A DNA stretch of 34,974 nucleotides from assembly GCA_017307285.1 (NCBI GenBank), contig JAFKFI010000082.1, positions 1-34,974 on the forward strand. The letters run 5' to 3'. The position numbers were made by a program, and so were the translations under genes. The notes below the pieces were generated by a model. The model searched no databases and had not been told where the DNA came from. It saw only the letters and a program-made list of their open reading frames with translations. Below, one piece after another: positions 18,054 to 26,643 of the stretch. Numbering within the stretch: the first letter of the stretch is position 1; every line of letters begins with the position of its first letter. Source of the stretch: Alphaproteobacteria bacterium (lineage in GTDB: Bacteria; Pseudomonadota; Alphaproteobacteria; Acetobacterales; Acetobacteraceae).

Positions 18054-18404
18054 ATGACCGCTACGATCTATCACAACCCGGCCTGCGGCACGTCGCGCAA
18101 CGTCCTCGCCCTGATCCGCGAGAGCGGTGAGGAGCCGACTGTCATCGAGTATCTGAAGAACCCGCCTTCTCGCGCCGAGCTGGTCGGCCTGATCGAGCGG
18201 ATGGGCATTTCCGTGCGCGACTTGCTGCGCCAGAAGGGCACGCCCTATGAAGCGCTCGGGCTCGACGATCCGGCGCTGACCGACGACCAGCTGATCGACG
18301 CCATGATGGAGCATCCCATCCTGATCAACCGACCGATCGTGGTGACGCCGCGCGGCGTCAGGCTGTGTCGTCCCGCGGAGAAGGTGCGGGACCTCCTGCC
18401 CTAA
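18054..18404 (+). CDS. arsC: Arsenate reductase ArsC (glutaredoxin-dependent type)
   Basis: Cytoplasmic thioredoxin-fold enzyme of 116 residues that reduces arsenate to arsenite using glutathione and glutaredoxin. The catalytic cysteine is residue 11 in YHNPACGTSRN. The arginines that bind arsenate are in PPSRAEL, INRPIVVTPRGVRLCRP, all as in plasmid R773 ArsC. It is shorter than R773 ArsC (141) but of normal length for chromosomal forms. The ATG at 18054 follows AGGAG by 9 nt. No arsenite pump or ArsH is encoded nearby, and the ArsR-like regulator at 10186 is far away, so there is no ars operon here. It overlaps the convergent LOG gene by 4 bp. Confidence 0.95.
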   Translation: MTATIYHNPACGTSRNVLALIRESGEEPTVIEYLKNPPSRAELVGLIERMGISVRDLLRQKGTPYEALGLDDPALTDDQLIDAMMEHPILINRPIVVTPRGVRLCRPAEKVRDLLP

Positions 18405-18982
18405 AGCAGCGCGGCTTCGCCCCCGGCGCCCGCGCTCATCTTGCCGAGCTTGCCGAGTAGCGCCGCCACGCCATCCACCCTCTGATAGAGCCGACGCACC
18501 TCCGGCTCAGCGAAGCCGTGAGCAATGGCGGCGTCGATCAGTGCCAGCAGCGGCCCGGCCGAGCCCGCCACGTCGCAGATCAGCACCGGCTTGTCGTGCA
18601 GCCGAAGCTGCCGCCAGGTGATGATCTCGAATGTCTCATCGAACGTGCCGAGGCCGCCGGGCATCGAGACGAAGGCGTCCGCCAGCTCGAACATCCGGGT
18701 CTTGCGGACGTGCATGGTGTCCGTGACGATGAGCTCCGAAACGCCGGGATGGGCGACCTCGGTGCGAGTTAGGAAATCGGGGATGACCCCGATCACCCGG
18801 CCGCCGGCCTTCAGCGCCGCATCGGCCACGGCCCCCATCAGCCCTATCCGGCCGCCGCCAAAGATCAGTGTCTTACCCGATCGCGCCAACCCATCCCCCA
18901 GCGCCTCCGCGGCGCGGCGATATACGGGGTCGCCCCCGGGACGAGAGCCGCAGAAGACGGCGACGCTCTGAATATCCGGCAT
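18401..18982 (-). CDS. LOG family protein (nucleoside 5'-monophosphate phosphoribohydrolase)
   Basis: A 193-residue Rossmann-like protein of the LOG/YvdD family. Members hydrolyse cytokinin-type or other nucleoside 5'-monophosphates to free base and ribose 5-phosphate. The signature PGGLGTFDETFE (with family motif PGGxGTxxE) is present near residue 105, with IFGGGRIGLMGAVADAAL in the N-terminal half and the conserved arginine in RKTRMFE. The ATG at 18982 follows AAAAGGA by about 6 nt; the frame upstream has a second start without a binding site. In bacteria the function is mostly nucleotide salvage. The gene is convergent with arsC. Confidence 0.9.
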   Translation of the reverse strand: MPDIQSVAVFCGSRPGGDPVYRRAAEALGDGLARSGKTLIFGGGRIGLMGAVADAALKAGGRVIGVIPDFLTRTEVAHPGVSELIVTDTMHVRKTRMFELADAFVSMPGGLGTFDETFEIITWRQLRLHDKPVLICDVAGSAGPLLALIDAAIAHGFAEPEVRRLYQRVDGVAALLGKLGKMSAGAGGEAALL

Positions 18983-19094
18983 GGCGATCCTTTTCTGGCT
19001 GGGCTGAGGTCCGCCCATCCTGCACCTGAATGCAGGCGGCGAGGTTAATGCTTTGGGAAAACGCGCGAGAGTGCCGGGCGGGTTTCGCGCCAGA

Positions 19095-19763
19095 TTACGG
19101 CAGGTTGGCGACGGCAGCGGCTATGCCGGCGGCAACGACGAATACCACGATGGCCCGCAGCGGGCTGGCGAGGCGCGGCGCGCGCATAGCACCCGGCAGC
19201 CGCTTCTTGCCGGTGATCATCGGCCGCAGCAGGTTCTGCCGCTTGAACACCGCGTAGGCCGTGATCGCCAGCAGGTGCAGCACGATCACGCCGAGGATCA
19301 GGTAGAAATTGAACGCGTGCACCCGTGAGAGCTCGTCGCTCCACGCCTTGCCGACATATTTCGCCAGCGGCCCGTTGACCATGTAGTCGTCGTCGGTATT
19401 GGCACACAGCCCAGCACCGACTTGGACCGCCAGCAGCAGCAGCATCAATAGCACCATCCAGCCGCCGGCGGCGTTGTGGCCAATCTCGGTGTCCTCCTCG
19501 CGGCGGAACATGCGCGAAAGGTGCACGAGCCCAGCGATCGGGCTCTTGAGGAACTTGGAGAACCGGGCGGTATCGCTGCCGGCGAAGCCCCAGACGAAGC
19601 GAAACAGCAGCGCGGCGAGCATGGTGTAGCCGGACAGCAGGTGCAGATGGATCCAGCCGAGCTGCATCGTGACGTAGCTCACGATGATGAGGATCACGAT
19701 CCCCCAGTGGAACAGCCGGATCGGCGCGTCCCAGACCTTCATCGGCAGTCTCAGCCTTTGCAT
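19095..19763 (-). CDS. Cytochrome b561 family membrane protein
   Basis: Inner-membrane di-heme b-type cytochrome of 222 residues. Family features are KVWDAPIRLFHWGIV at the start of the first helix (heme-ligand His) and HLLSGYTMLAALLFRFVWGF in the second. A third helix with LLAVQVGAGL leads to a periplasmic loop, followed by a fourth helix RVHAFNFYLILGVIVLHLLAI with further histidines, and an extra C-terminal membrane helix closes it. Such proteins pass electrons between quinol and a periplasmic partner such as a cytochrome c, or serve as hydrogenase b subunit; no partner gene is next to it. The ATG at 19763 has GGAGAG 9 nt upstream; a second ATG at 19742 is possible. It is divergent from the LysM gene. 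Confidence 0.88.
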   Translation of the reverse strand: MQRLRLPMKVWDAPIRLFHWGIVILIIVSYVTMQLGWIHLHLLSGYTMLAALLFRFVWGFAGSDTARFSKFLKSPIAGLVHLSRMFRREEDTEIGHNAAGGWMVLLMLLLLAVQVGAGLCANTDDDYMVNGPLAKYVGKAWSDELSRVHAFNFYLILGVIVLHLLAITAYAVFKRQNLLRPMITGKKRLPGAMRAPRLASPLRAIVVFVVAAGIAAAVANLP

Positions 19764-19878
19764 CGTGCCCGTCTCTCCTGGCCGTCAGGCGCCGCGCTTT
19801 CTGCCGTGCCTTCGCTTGCCGCGCCAGTCCCGTTTCCAGCGATTGCGGCGGGCAGCGCGTGGCCCTAGGGTCCGCCGG

Positions 19879-20868
19879 ATGATGGAGCAAAGCGTGCCGC
19901 CGCGAGGCTGGCGGAGTCAGGTCCGCCTTCTCCTGCTGGCCGTGGCCGGGATCGTGGCGATCGGCGCTGCGGTGTTCCTCGGCCTGCGCGATAGCTCCGG
20001 GCCCACCGTGCCGCCGGTCGCCGTCGAGAAGCCGCGCCCGCCGGCCGATGCGACCGCGAATGCTCCCAGCAAGCCGAGCTTCGACATCGTCCGGATCAAT
20101 CCGAACGGCGATGCGGTGATGGCCGGTCATGCGGCGCCCGGCTCGGACATCCGCATCGAGGAGGCCGGTCGGGAGATCGGCCACGCCCAAGCGGACCAGC
20201 ACGGCGACTGGGTGTTCGTGCCCACCGAGCCGCTGCCGCCTGGGACACGAGAACTGACCCTGACGGCGAGAAGCCCGGACGGTCGCGAGACCAAGAGCGA
20301 CGGCTCGGTGCTGCTGGTCGTCCCCGATCACGGTCAGGCCCAGGTTCCAGTGGCGGTGCTTTCCACGCCCGAGGCCCCGCCCTCCGTGCTGCAGTCGGCG
20401 CCTGGCGCGGGGAAACGTCTTGGCCTCGAGGCCGCCGATTTCGACGAGCACGGCGCGGCCCGCCTCGCCGGCCGGGCGCCGCCTGGAGCCTCCGTCCGGG
20501 TCTATCTCGACGACAAGCCGGTGGGCGACGCGCAAGCGGACGCAGAGGGCCGCTGGGTTCTGAGCCCGCAAGGCGCGGTGGAGCCGGGCGAGCACCACGT
20601 GCGGCTCGACCAGATCGGCCCTGACGGGCACGTCATCGCCCGTGTGCTTGCGCCATTGCCTCGCGAGCTGGCCGAAGCGCTGGCGTCCGCGACGGGTCAT
20701 GTGGTGGTGCGGCCGGGCGAGACCTTGTGGCGGCTGGCGCGCAACGCTTATGGCAGCGGGGCGCGTTACACCCTGCTCTACGAGGCCAACAGGGCAAAGA
20801 TCGAGGACCCGGCGCTGATCTATCCGGGCCAGACTTTCGCTGTGCCGGCCATGCGGGGCTCCCGCTGA
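19879..20868 (+). CDS. LysM domain protein with N-terminal membrane anchor and Ig-like repeats
   Basis: Envelope protein of 329 residues. A basic N-terminus and one membrane helix (about 15-35) anchor it in the inner membrane. A proline-rich linker leads to two Ig-like repeats, about 62-130 and 180-255 ([23 protein letters not shown] and [23 protein letters not shown] are equivalent). The LysM peptidoglycan-binding domain is at 272-325 ([19 protein letters not shown], then [27 protein letters not shown]). The layout is common in alphaproteobacteria; it should link membrane and cell wall, its role is not known. Start is the first of two adjacent ATGs at 19879. It runs ahead of psd-pssA with a 73-bp gap. 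Confidence 0.88.
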   Translation: MMEQSVPPRGWRSQVRLLLLAVAGIVAIGAAVFLGLRDSSGPTVPPVAVEKPRPPADATANAPSKPSFDIVRINPNGDAVMAGHAAPGSDIRIEEAGREIGHAQADQHGDWVFVPTEPLPPGTRELTLTARSPDGRETKSDGSVLLVVPDHGQAQVPVAVLSTPEAPPSVLQSAPGAGKRLGLEAADFDEHGAARLAGRAPPGASVRVYLDDKPVGDAQADAEGRWVLSPQGAVEPGEHHVRLDQIGPDGHVIARVLAPLPRELAEALASATGHVVVRPGETLWRLARNAYGSGARYTLLYEANRAKIEDPALIYPGQTFAVPAMRGSR

Positions 20869-20941
20869 AGGCGGCTTGCTCGCTCAACTTGCCCCCTTTG
20901 GCCGAAGCACGCATAACCGCGCCTCCCCATACAGCATTGCC

Positions 20942-21631
20942 ATGTCCGTCGCCGACTCGTTCAGACTTGTGCTCGCTCCGCCGCATCCAGCCGGGCGGCC
21001 GTTCATCCTGGGCGGCATCGTGGCGATCGTGCTGGGCATCGCCTTCGCGGGCTGGCTCGCCTGGCTCGGGCTGGCGTTCACCCTGTTCTGTCTCTATTTC
21101 TTCCGCGACCCCGAACGCGTCCCGCCCGGCCGGGTGGGCGCGCTGGTCGCGCCGGCGGACGGCAAGGTGGTCTCGGTGAGCCCGGCGGTGCCGCCGCCCG
21201 AACTCGGCCTCGGCCCGGCGCCGCGCTGGCGCATCGCCATCTTCCTCTCGGTGATCGACGTCCATGTGAACCGCGTGCCGGCGGACGGCACCGTGACGCG
21301 GATCAGCTATCGGCACGGCCGCTTCTTCAACGCGAGCCTCGACAAGGCCTCCGACGAGAACGAGCGCAACGCCATCGCCATCCGGCTGCCGGACGGGCGC
21401 GAGATTGCCGTAGTACAGATCGCCGGCCTGATCGCCCGGCGCATCCTGTGCGACGTGCGCGAAGGCGACGCGGTGCATGCCGGCGCGCGGTTCGGCATGA
21501 TCCGGTTCGGCAGCCGCACCGACCTCTATCTGCCGGAGGGCGTGCGGCCGGTGGTCGCGGAGGGACAGACGATGATCGGCGGCGAGACCGTCGTGGCCGA
21601 GTTGGGCGCGCTCCCGCGGGTGGTCGCGTGA
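20942..21631 (+). CDS. psd: Phosphatidylserine decarboxylase (archaetidylserine-decarboxylase-like short form)
   Basis: Membrane-associated pyruvoyl enzyme, 229 residues, that makes phosphatidylethanolamine from phosphatidylserine. Two N-terminal membrane helices (about 22-58) are followed by the catalytic part with [39 protein letters not shown] and [18 protein letters not shown]. The self-cleavage site is the Gly-Ser in RFGSRTD, where the serine becomes the pyruvoyl group and the protein splits into beta and alpha chains. The short form is usual in alphaproteobacteria. Start is the ATG at 20942. It overlaps pssA by 4 bp (GTGA), so the two steps of PE synthesis are translated together. Confidence 0.96.
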   Translation: MSVADSFRLVLAPPHPAGRPFILGGIVAIVLGIAFAGWLAWLGLAFTLFCLYFFRDPERVPPGRVGALVAPADGKVVSVSPAVPPPELGLGPAPRWRIAIFLSVIDVHVNRVPADGTVTRISYRHGRFFNASLDKASDENERNAIAIRLPDGREIAVVQIAGLIARRILCDVREGDAVHAGARFGMIRFGSRTDLYLPEGVRPVVAEGQTMIGGETVVAELGALPRVVA

Positions 21632-22467
21632 ACGAGTCCGGACCGACCCTGCGCCGGCTGCGCCCCCCGTTGCGCCGGCGGCGCTCCCGGCCGCGCTACA
21701 AGGGGCCGTCATTCAATCGGATCATCCCGAACCTGATGACCTTGCTCGGCCTCTGCGCCGGGCTCACCGCGATGCGGCTCGGGCTCGAGGGACGGTTCGG
21801 CGCGGCGGCGGTGGCAATCGTGGTGGCGGCCTGCATCGACGGCCTGGACGGACGGCTCGCGCGACTGCTGAAGGCGGTGACGCGCTTCGGCGCCGAGTTC
21901 GACAGCCTCACGGACTTTCTGTGCTTCGGCATCGCCCCGGCCTTCATCATCTATCTCTGGTCGCTGGAGCGGGCGGGCGGCTTCGGGTTCATCCCCTGCC
22001 TGATCTTCGCCGTGTGCATGGCGCTGCGGCTGGCACGGTTCAACGCGTCGCTCGATAGCGCGCCCAAGCCCGCTTATGCTTACAACTTCTTCACCGGGGT
22101 TCCGGCGCCGGCGGGCGCCGGGCTCGCGCTGTTTCCGCTGTTCCTCGGCCTAGAGGCGAAATCCATCGGCTGGGACTGGCTGCTGACCGTGGCCCATTCC
22201 GAGCTGTTCAACGCCCTGGTGCTCGCCGGCACCGCCGTTCTTCTCGTCTCCACCTTGCCGGTGTGGAGCTTCAAGAACTTCAAGGTACCGGCGGAGTACG
22301 TGCTGCCGGTGATGCTCGGCACCGGCCTGTTCGCCGCCCTGCTGGTGGCCGACCCGTGGGCGGCCTTGGCCGCCGCCGGGTTGATCTATCTCGGCATGCT
22401 GCCGTTCAGCGTCCGCAGCTTCAACCGCCTCCGCCGGGAGGCGGAGGGACCGGACGAAGCCGGGTAG
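21628..22467 (+). CDS. pssA: CDP-diacylglycerol-serine O-phosphatidyltransferase
   Basis: Integral membrane enzyme of 279 residues that forms phosphatidylserine from CDP-diacylglycerol and serine, the substrate of the adjacent Psd. The CDP-alcohol phosphatidyltransferase motif is complete: [10 protein letters not shown], then GAEFDSLTD with the three metal- or substrate-binding aspartates. A strongly basic N-terminus ([11 protein letters not shown]) precedes [16 protein letters not shown], and several membrane helices follow. The start is GTG at 21628, overlapping the psd stop. The stop codon is directly next to the stop of the convergent CaiB-type gene (no bases between 22467 and 22468). Confidence 0.96.
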   Translation: MNESGPTLRRLRPPLRRRRSRPRYKGPSFNRIIPNLMTLLGLCAGLTAMRLGLEGRFGAAAVAIVVAACIDGLDGRLARLLKAVTRFGAEFDSLTDFLCFGIAPAFIIYLWSLERAGGFGFIPCLIFAVCMALRLARFNASLDSAPKPAYAYNFFTGVPAPAGAGLALFPLFLGLEAKSIGWDWLLTVAHSELFNALVLAGTAVLLVSTLPVWSFKNFKVPAEYVLPVMLGTGLFAALLVADPWAALAAAGLIYLGMLPFSVRSFNRLRREAEGPDEAG

Positions 22468-23715
22468 CTAGGTCCGGCGCCGCCTGAGCAGCACCCCGTC
22501 GGCTTCGAGCTGGCTGATTTCCTCCGCGCTGTAGCCGTGCTTGCTCAGCTCCTCGGCGCCGTGCTCGCCGAACCGGGGCGGCGCGGCGCGGGTGCCGCCG
22601 GGGGTGCGGGACAGCTTGATCGGCGTGCCGAGGCCACGATAGGCGCCAAGTTCCGTCACCATCGCGCGGTGCTCGGTGTGCGGCGCCTGCATAACCTCGT
22701 CGACCGGCAGCACCGGCCCGGCGGGCACGCCGTTGCGGATGAGACGGAGCGACAATTCGTGTCCGTCCTCGTGCGCGAATTCGGCAGCGAGCAGCGCAAT
22801 CAGTTCGGCCCTGTTGGTCAGACGGTCCGAATTGTCTCGAAAGCGTGCGTCGGATGCCAATTCCGGCTTGCCGATCAGCTCGCACAGTTTGCGGAACTGG
22901 CCGTTATTGCCGCTGGCCACGAAGATCTCACCTGTCCGCGTCGCGTATTTTTCATACGGCGCGAGGTTCGGGTGCGGATTGCCGGTCGGCGTCGGGCGGC
23001 GGCCGTTAAGGAAGAAATTGGCCGCCTGCGGGTGCAGCAGCGCCATGCCGCAATCGTGCAGGGTCATGTCGAGATACTGACCGCGCCCCGATCGCTCGCG
23101 CTCGTGCAGCGCCATGAGGATGCCGATGACGGAATAGAGCCCAGTGCCGAGATCGACCAGCGGGATGCCGAGCCGCAGCGGCCCCGTGGATGGGTCGCCA
23201 TTGACGCTCATAAGTCCGGTCATCGCCTGCAGGATCGCGTCGTAGCCCGGCAGCCCGCCGAGCGGACCGTCGCCGCCGAAGCCCGAGACGCGGCAATGGA
23301 TCAGGCGGGGAAAGCGCGGCGCGAGATCCTTCTCGTAGCCGAGCCCCCATTTCTCCATGCCGCCCGGCTTGAAGTTCTCCACCAGGATGTCGGCACCCTC
23401 TAGCAGCCGCAGCAGCACCGCCTTGCCCGCGGGCTTCCCGATGTCGAGCGCCACCGAGCGCTTGTTGCGGTTGATGCCCATGAAGTAGCTGGCATCGCGC
23501 GTGCCGTCCTGGAAATCGACGAAGGGCGGCCCCCAGTCGCGCACCTCGTCGCCCTGCGGCGGCTCAATCTTGATGACCTCGGCGCCGTGATCCGACAAGA
23601 TCATCGTGGCGTACGGCCCGCCGAGGACGCGGGTGAGGTCGATCACCTTCAGCCCGGCCAGCGCGCCCGCCGACCGCGCCAGGCCTTTGCCTTCGGGCTT
23701 GCTCGATCCATCCAT
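22468..23715 (-). CDS. CaiB/BaiF (class III) CoA-transferase family protein
   Basis: Cytoplasmic enzyme of 415 residues that moves CoA between carboxylic acids. The N-terminal part has GLKVIDLTRVLGGPYATMILSDHGAEVIKIEPP and later RNKRSVALDI, LVENFKPGGMEKWGLGY and the GYDAILQAMTGLMSVNGDP stretch. The active-site aspartate is expected in GIPLVDLGTGLYSV, after which come MALHERERSGRGQYLDMTLHD and, in the C-terminal half, YATRTGEIFVASGNNGQFRKLCELI. The start is ATG at 23715, whose A is also the last base of the preceding gene's stop (TGATG). It is the third gene of a unit with the two class I CoA-transferase-like genes. The acyl substrate is unknown. Confidence 0.92.
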   Translation of the reverse strand: MDGSSKPEGKGLARSAGALAGLKVIDLTRVLGGPYATMILSDHGAEVIKIEPPQGDEVRDWGPPFVDFQDGTRDASYFMGINRNKRSVALDIGKPAGKAVLLRLLEGADILVENFKPGGMEKWGLGYEKDLAPRFPRLIHCRVSGFGGDGPLGGLPGYDAILQAMTGLMSVNGDPSTGPLRLGIPLVDLGTGLYSVIGILMALHERERSGRGQYLDMTLHDCGMALLHPQAANFFLNGRRPTPTGNPHPNLAPYEKYATRTGEIFVASGNNGQFRKLCELIGKPELASDARFRDNSDRLTNRAELIALLAAEFAHEDGHELSLRLIRNGVPAGPVLPVDEVMQAPHTEHRAMVTELGAYRGLGTPIKLSRTPGGTRAAPPRFGEHGAEELSKHGYSAEEISQLEADGVLLRRRRT

Positions 23716-24473
23716 CACGCGGCTCTTTCGTCGCTGGCGCGCCGCTGCCAGACGCGGGCGCAGAAATCGGGGTAGGTCTCCAGCATCTCGTCGCACACCG
23801 GCCCGCGCAGCAGTGCGAGTTGCTGGTCGGTCGGGTCGGGCGTCGCAGGCACATCGGCGGGCTCGTCGTAGTCGAACCCGGTGCTGGCGCGAACGTTTTC
23901 CGCCGTCTCGCCCGGATGCACGGAGGCGAGCGTGAACCGGGCGCGCGCCGGGTCGAAGCGGAAGACGCAGCGGCCCGTCACCAGGCCCTGCGCGGTGCCG
24001 CGACGGAACACGCCGGGCGGCGAGACGCCGGGGGCGGAGACGATGTCGACGCGGGGGACGAACACGCGCGGCGAGTGCTCCTCGCGGAACAGGATGGTGC
24101 GCGGCGTCATCAGGTACATGAACGCGGAGCCGAAGCTGCCGGGAAAGCGTACCTTGCTGCCCGGCCAGTCGCCGGTGCCGATCAGATTGATGTTGGCCTG
24201 CCCGTCGATCTGGCCGCCGCCGAGGAAGAAGAGGTCGATGCGGCCCTGGCCGGTGAGGTCGAACAGCTCGCGCGTGCCTTCGGTGAACGGGTTGCCGGTG
24301 TGCTTGTGCAGCAGCGACAGCCGCACGGGATGGCCGCCCTTCTTCACCAGCCAGCACGCCGCCGCCGGGATCGGGCTCGCGGCACCCACCGCGATATGCC
24401 GGACGGGCGGCGCCGCGGGGTCGAGGATCAGCGCCGCGATCGCCGCCGCCATGCGCTCTTCGAGGGCGATCAT
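23715..24473 (-). CDS. CoA-transferase-like subunit B (GctB/IpdB type)
   Basis: A 252-residue protein of the class I CoA-transferase fold, second partner of the gene upstream. Recognisable features are IAVGAASPIPAAACWLVKK at the N-terminus, LFFLGGGQIDGQANINLIGTG, the glycine-rich RFPGSFGSAFMYLM, VDIVSAPG and SVHPGETAENVRASTGFD. In true glutaconate-type transferases the catalytic glutamate stands in a V/S-E-S/N-G segment after the first strand pair; here the matching place reads VRLSLLHKHTG with no glutamate. The protein may thus be a hydrolase or lyase relative such as IpdAB, or inactive as transferase. It overlaps subunit A by 4 bp (ATGA) and the CaiB-type gene by 1 bp. Confidence 0.8.
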   Translation of the reverse strand: MIALEERMAAAIAALILDPAAPPVRHIAVGAASPIPAAACWLVKKGGHPVRLSLLHKHTGNPFTEGTRELFDLTGQGRIDLFFLGGGQIDGQANINLIGTGDWPGSKVRFPGSFGSAFMYLMTPRTILFREEHSPRVFVPRVDIVSAPGVSPPGVFRRGTAQGLVTGRCVFRFDPARARFTLASVHPGETAENVRASTGFDYDEPADVPATPDPTDQQLALLRGPVCDEMLETYPDFCARVWQRRASDERAA

Positions 24474-25297
24474 TCAGCGGCGGCCTGGGCGGGCAGCGTG
24501 AGCACGTAGCGTTCGAGATAGGCGCGGAACCCGTCCTCGCTGCGCGCCAGCTTGGCGTATTCCGCCATGTGCGCCGCGTCGAAGCCGTACTCGTCGAGCA
24601 GCGCGATCGGCCACGTCCCGCGTTCAGCCAGTGCTGTGGCATCGACATAGGCGCCGGAGATCGTGCCGGGGGCGAGCCGGTCGTCATCCAGCAGGTTTCT
24701 GTCGGTCAGCCGCTCCACCGTGACCAGCACGCGCCGCGCGGCGTGCGCGATGGTGGCGAGCTCGCGCCTCTTGCCGACCCACACATTGCCGTCGGGGTCC
24801 GCCATCACCGCGTGGAACACGGCGATATCGGGCTGCAAGGCGGGCAGCAGCACGATGGGGTCGCCGCTTGCCGCGAACGGGTTGTCGATGACCTTCCAGT
24901 CCGGCCGATGGGCGAGGATGTCGCTGCCGATCACGCCTCGGAGCGGCATGAACGGAACGCCCTTCTCGGCCGCCTGCAACATCGTGTGCATCGCCGGGCA
25001 CGTTGCGTCGATCACCTTGACCAGCCCGGCGGCGAGGGCGCGGGTGAAGCAGGGCGCGAACCCGGCCTCGCCGAGACTGACTCCGCTGGTCTGTACCGAG
25101 GCGACGCATCCCGCGCCGATCAGCAGGTCGGTCGCGTAGCCGGACACCGGCACGCCGACGAGCCGCAATTCCCGCTTGCCGGCCCGCACCAGCGCGCGGG
25201 CGAAGGCGGCGGGCGTCAGCGAGTTGTCGGGCGGCAGGGCGACGAGAGCGCCGTCCGGCACCGAGGCCGCGAGGGCATCGAGATTTTCGAGGGCCAT
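24470..25297 (-). CDS. CoA-transferase-like subunit A (GctA/IpdA type)
   Basis: A 275-residue partner of the B subunit, first gene of a three-gene unit. The family region runs from LRLVGVPVSGYATDLLIGAGCVASVQTSGVSLGEAG through MLQAAEKGVPFMPLRGVIGSDIL to NPFAASGDPIVLLPALQPDIAVFHAVMADPDGNVW, the typical core of alpha subunits. At the C-terminal side comes VLVTVERLTD. The place where IpdA-type hydrolases keep an acidic residue before the MLQAA-like helix reads TCPAM here. I can compare these only from memory, so a structural alignment is decisive. The start ATG at 25297 follows AAAGGAGA. The role is probably in breakdown of an acyl-CoA together with the neighbouring CaiB protein. Confidence 0.8.
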   Translation of the reverse strand: MALENLDALAASVPDGALVALPPDNSLTPAAFARALVRAGKRELRLVGVPVSGYATDLLIGAGCVASVQTSGVSLGEAGFAPCFTRALAAGLVKVIDATCPAMHTMLQAAEKGVPFMPLRGVIGSDILAHRPDWKVIDNPFAASGDPIVLLPALQPDIAVFHAVMADPDGNVWVGKRRELATIAHAARRVLVTVERLTDRNLLDDDRLAPGTISGAYVDATALAERGTWPIALLDEYGFDAAHMAEYAKLARSEDGFRAYLERYVLTLPAQAAAE

Positions 25298-25366
25298 CGA
25301 CGTCTCCTTTCTCCCAGCCCGGTTTAGCTCCCGATTGACCTCGCTGCCAGCCTGCGGGAGGGGGCC

Positions 25367-26584
25367 TCACTCCGCCTGAGGCTCGCAGATCGGCGTAATC
25401 GGCTCGCCCGCCAGCACCTTGCGCACGAAGGGCAGCGAGTCCTTCAACGATGCGTTCACCGTCGGGCTGTGACTGAGCCCGGCATAGAGATGCGCCTCAA
25501 CCACCGTGCCGGCGCCGCAGGCGTCCTTCACGAGGGCGAGCTGGCTTGATGGGGAGACATCGTGGTCCGCCGCGCCGGTGCCGATGAAGACCGGCCGGGC
25601 GAGCTTGAGCGTGGTGTATTCGAGCGCCGGAAGATTTGCCGCCAGGGCCTGCCGGAAGCCCTCGGCATAGGTGTTCGACCGCGTCAGGCCGGCGCTGGTC
25701 ACATCCGATTCGAGCGGGCCGATGCAGCTCGTGCGGGCCAGCTCGAATACGGGCAGGGCCTTGGGGCTGAACAGGGCGGCCTCGCCCAACGTGGGGTTGG
25801 TCTGCTGTGCGAAGAGGCCGAGATAGAGCAGGTACGCGATGGTCGGGTCGGGCCGGTTCGGATCGCCGCTCGGCTTTGCCTTCAGCAGCGCCGGCGTGAT
25901 GTAGGGAACTCCGGTCGCTACGGTGCCGCGGACGCCGAGCTCAGGCGCGTAAGTGGCGGCGATGCCCGCCGTCGCGAAGGCCGCCCCGCCGCCCTGCGAC
26001 TGCCCGACAATGACGATGCGATTCGCCAGGTTGGGCAACCCGTGCAGCGCGGCACGGATGCCGTCGAGCACGCTGTACGCCTCCGGGCGCACCGCGAGAT
26101 AGGGATGCGGCCCAGGTGTGCCGAGCCCCTGGTAGTCGGTCGCGACGACCGCGTAGCCCTGTTCGAGCCAGGTATTGAGATAGCTGACGTCGCGGAAGGA
26201 CCGTGCCGCCCAGGAGGGCGCGCAGATATCGGCGATGCCGGTCGTGCCATGCGCCCAGGCGATTAACGGCCAGCCGCCCGCCGGCGGCGTGCCCTTAGGG
26301 AAGAAGAACGCGCCCGACACGACAACCGGCGTCTTGCCGTCCATGCCGTTGGTCGAAGTGTAGAGGATGCGGAACTGCTGGCCGGCTTGCGCCAAGCCGA
26401 GCGTCGGGTCGAGCGGTTCGGTGCGCAGCATCCGCCCGGGCGCGTCGGGGATCGCGCCGGCCCAGGTGTAGAACGGGGAGACTCGGCCATCGCCCTGCCG
26501 CGGATCGGGCGCGGGCACTTGCGCCGCTTGCGTGACCGTCGCCGACATCAGAATGGCGAGCAGAGGAACGATGCTCTTGTGCAT
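25367..26584 (-). CDS. Secreted alpha/beta hydrolase (secretory lipase-like)
   Basis: Exported esterase or lipase, 405 residues. A Sec signal (MHKSIVPLLAILMSATVTQA) opens the protein. The catalytic serine is in VGQSQGG after a strand (NRIVIVGQSQGG), the acid is probably in GTGAADHDVSP and the histidine in YAGLSHSPTV, close to the C-terminus. The region WPLIAWAHGTTGIADICAPS has the oxyanion HG and the pattern of fungal-type secretory lipases also found in bacteria. Four cysteines are present, two of which (about the ICAPS and TSC regions) may pair. Start ATG at 26584 follows AAGGAGC by about 8 nt. It is divergent from the GMC gene; the 59 bp between must carry both promoters. Confidence 0.85.
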   Translation of the reverse strand: MHKSIVPLLAILMSATVTQAAQVPAPDPRQGDGRVSPFYTWAGAIPDAPGRMLRTEPLDPTLGLAQAGQQFRILYTSTNGMDGKTPVVVSGAFFFPKGTPPAGGWPLIAWAHGTTGIADICAPSWAARSFRDVSYLNTWLEQGYAVVATDYQGLGTPGPHPYLAVRPEAYSVLDGIRAALHGLPNLANRIVIVGQSQGGGAAFATAGIAATYAPELGVRGTVATGVPYITPALLKAKPSGDPNRPDPTIAYLLYLGLFAQQTNPTLGEAALFSPKALPVFELARTSCIGPLESDVTSAGLTRSNTYAEGFRQALAANLPALEYTTLKLARPVFIGTGAADHDVSPSSQLALVKDACGAGTVVEAHLYAGLSHSPTVNASLKDSLPFVRKVLAGEPITPICEPQAE

Positions 26585-26643
26585 GGCCGGCTTGCTCCTT
26601 CCCGCGCGACAGGGGAACCTTACGCCAAGGACGGGAGGGAACA

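Noticed and set aside
18054-18404. arsC together with the ArsR-like gene as an arsenic resistance operon
   Set aside because: The genes are more than 7 kb apart, no arsenite pump is present, and the regulator belongs to a long subfamily not tied to arsenic.
19045-20700. Open frame of 551 codons on the minus strand
   Set aside because: It lies opposite the LysM gene and out of frame with the cytochrome b561 gene; it has arginine/histidine-rich shadow composition and no family motif, as is usual in GC-rich DNA.
25335-25375. Possible fragment of the same palindromic repeat as at 32-109
   Set aside because: The part CCTGCGGGAGGGGGCCTCAC resembles half an arm, and its translation LPACGRGP recalls LSPCGRGP, but there is no second arm and the match is short.
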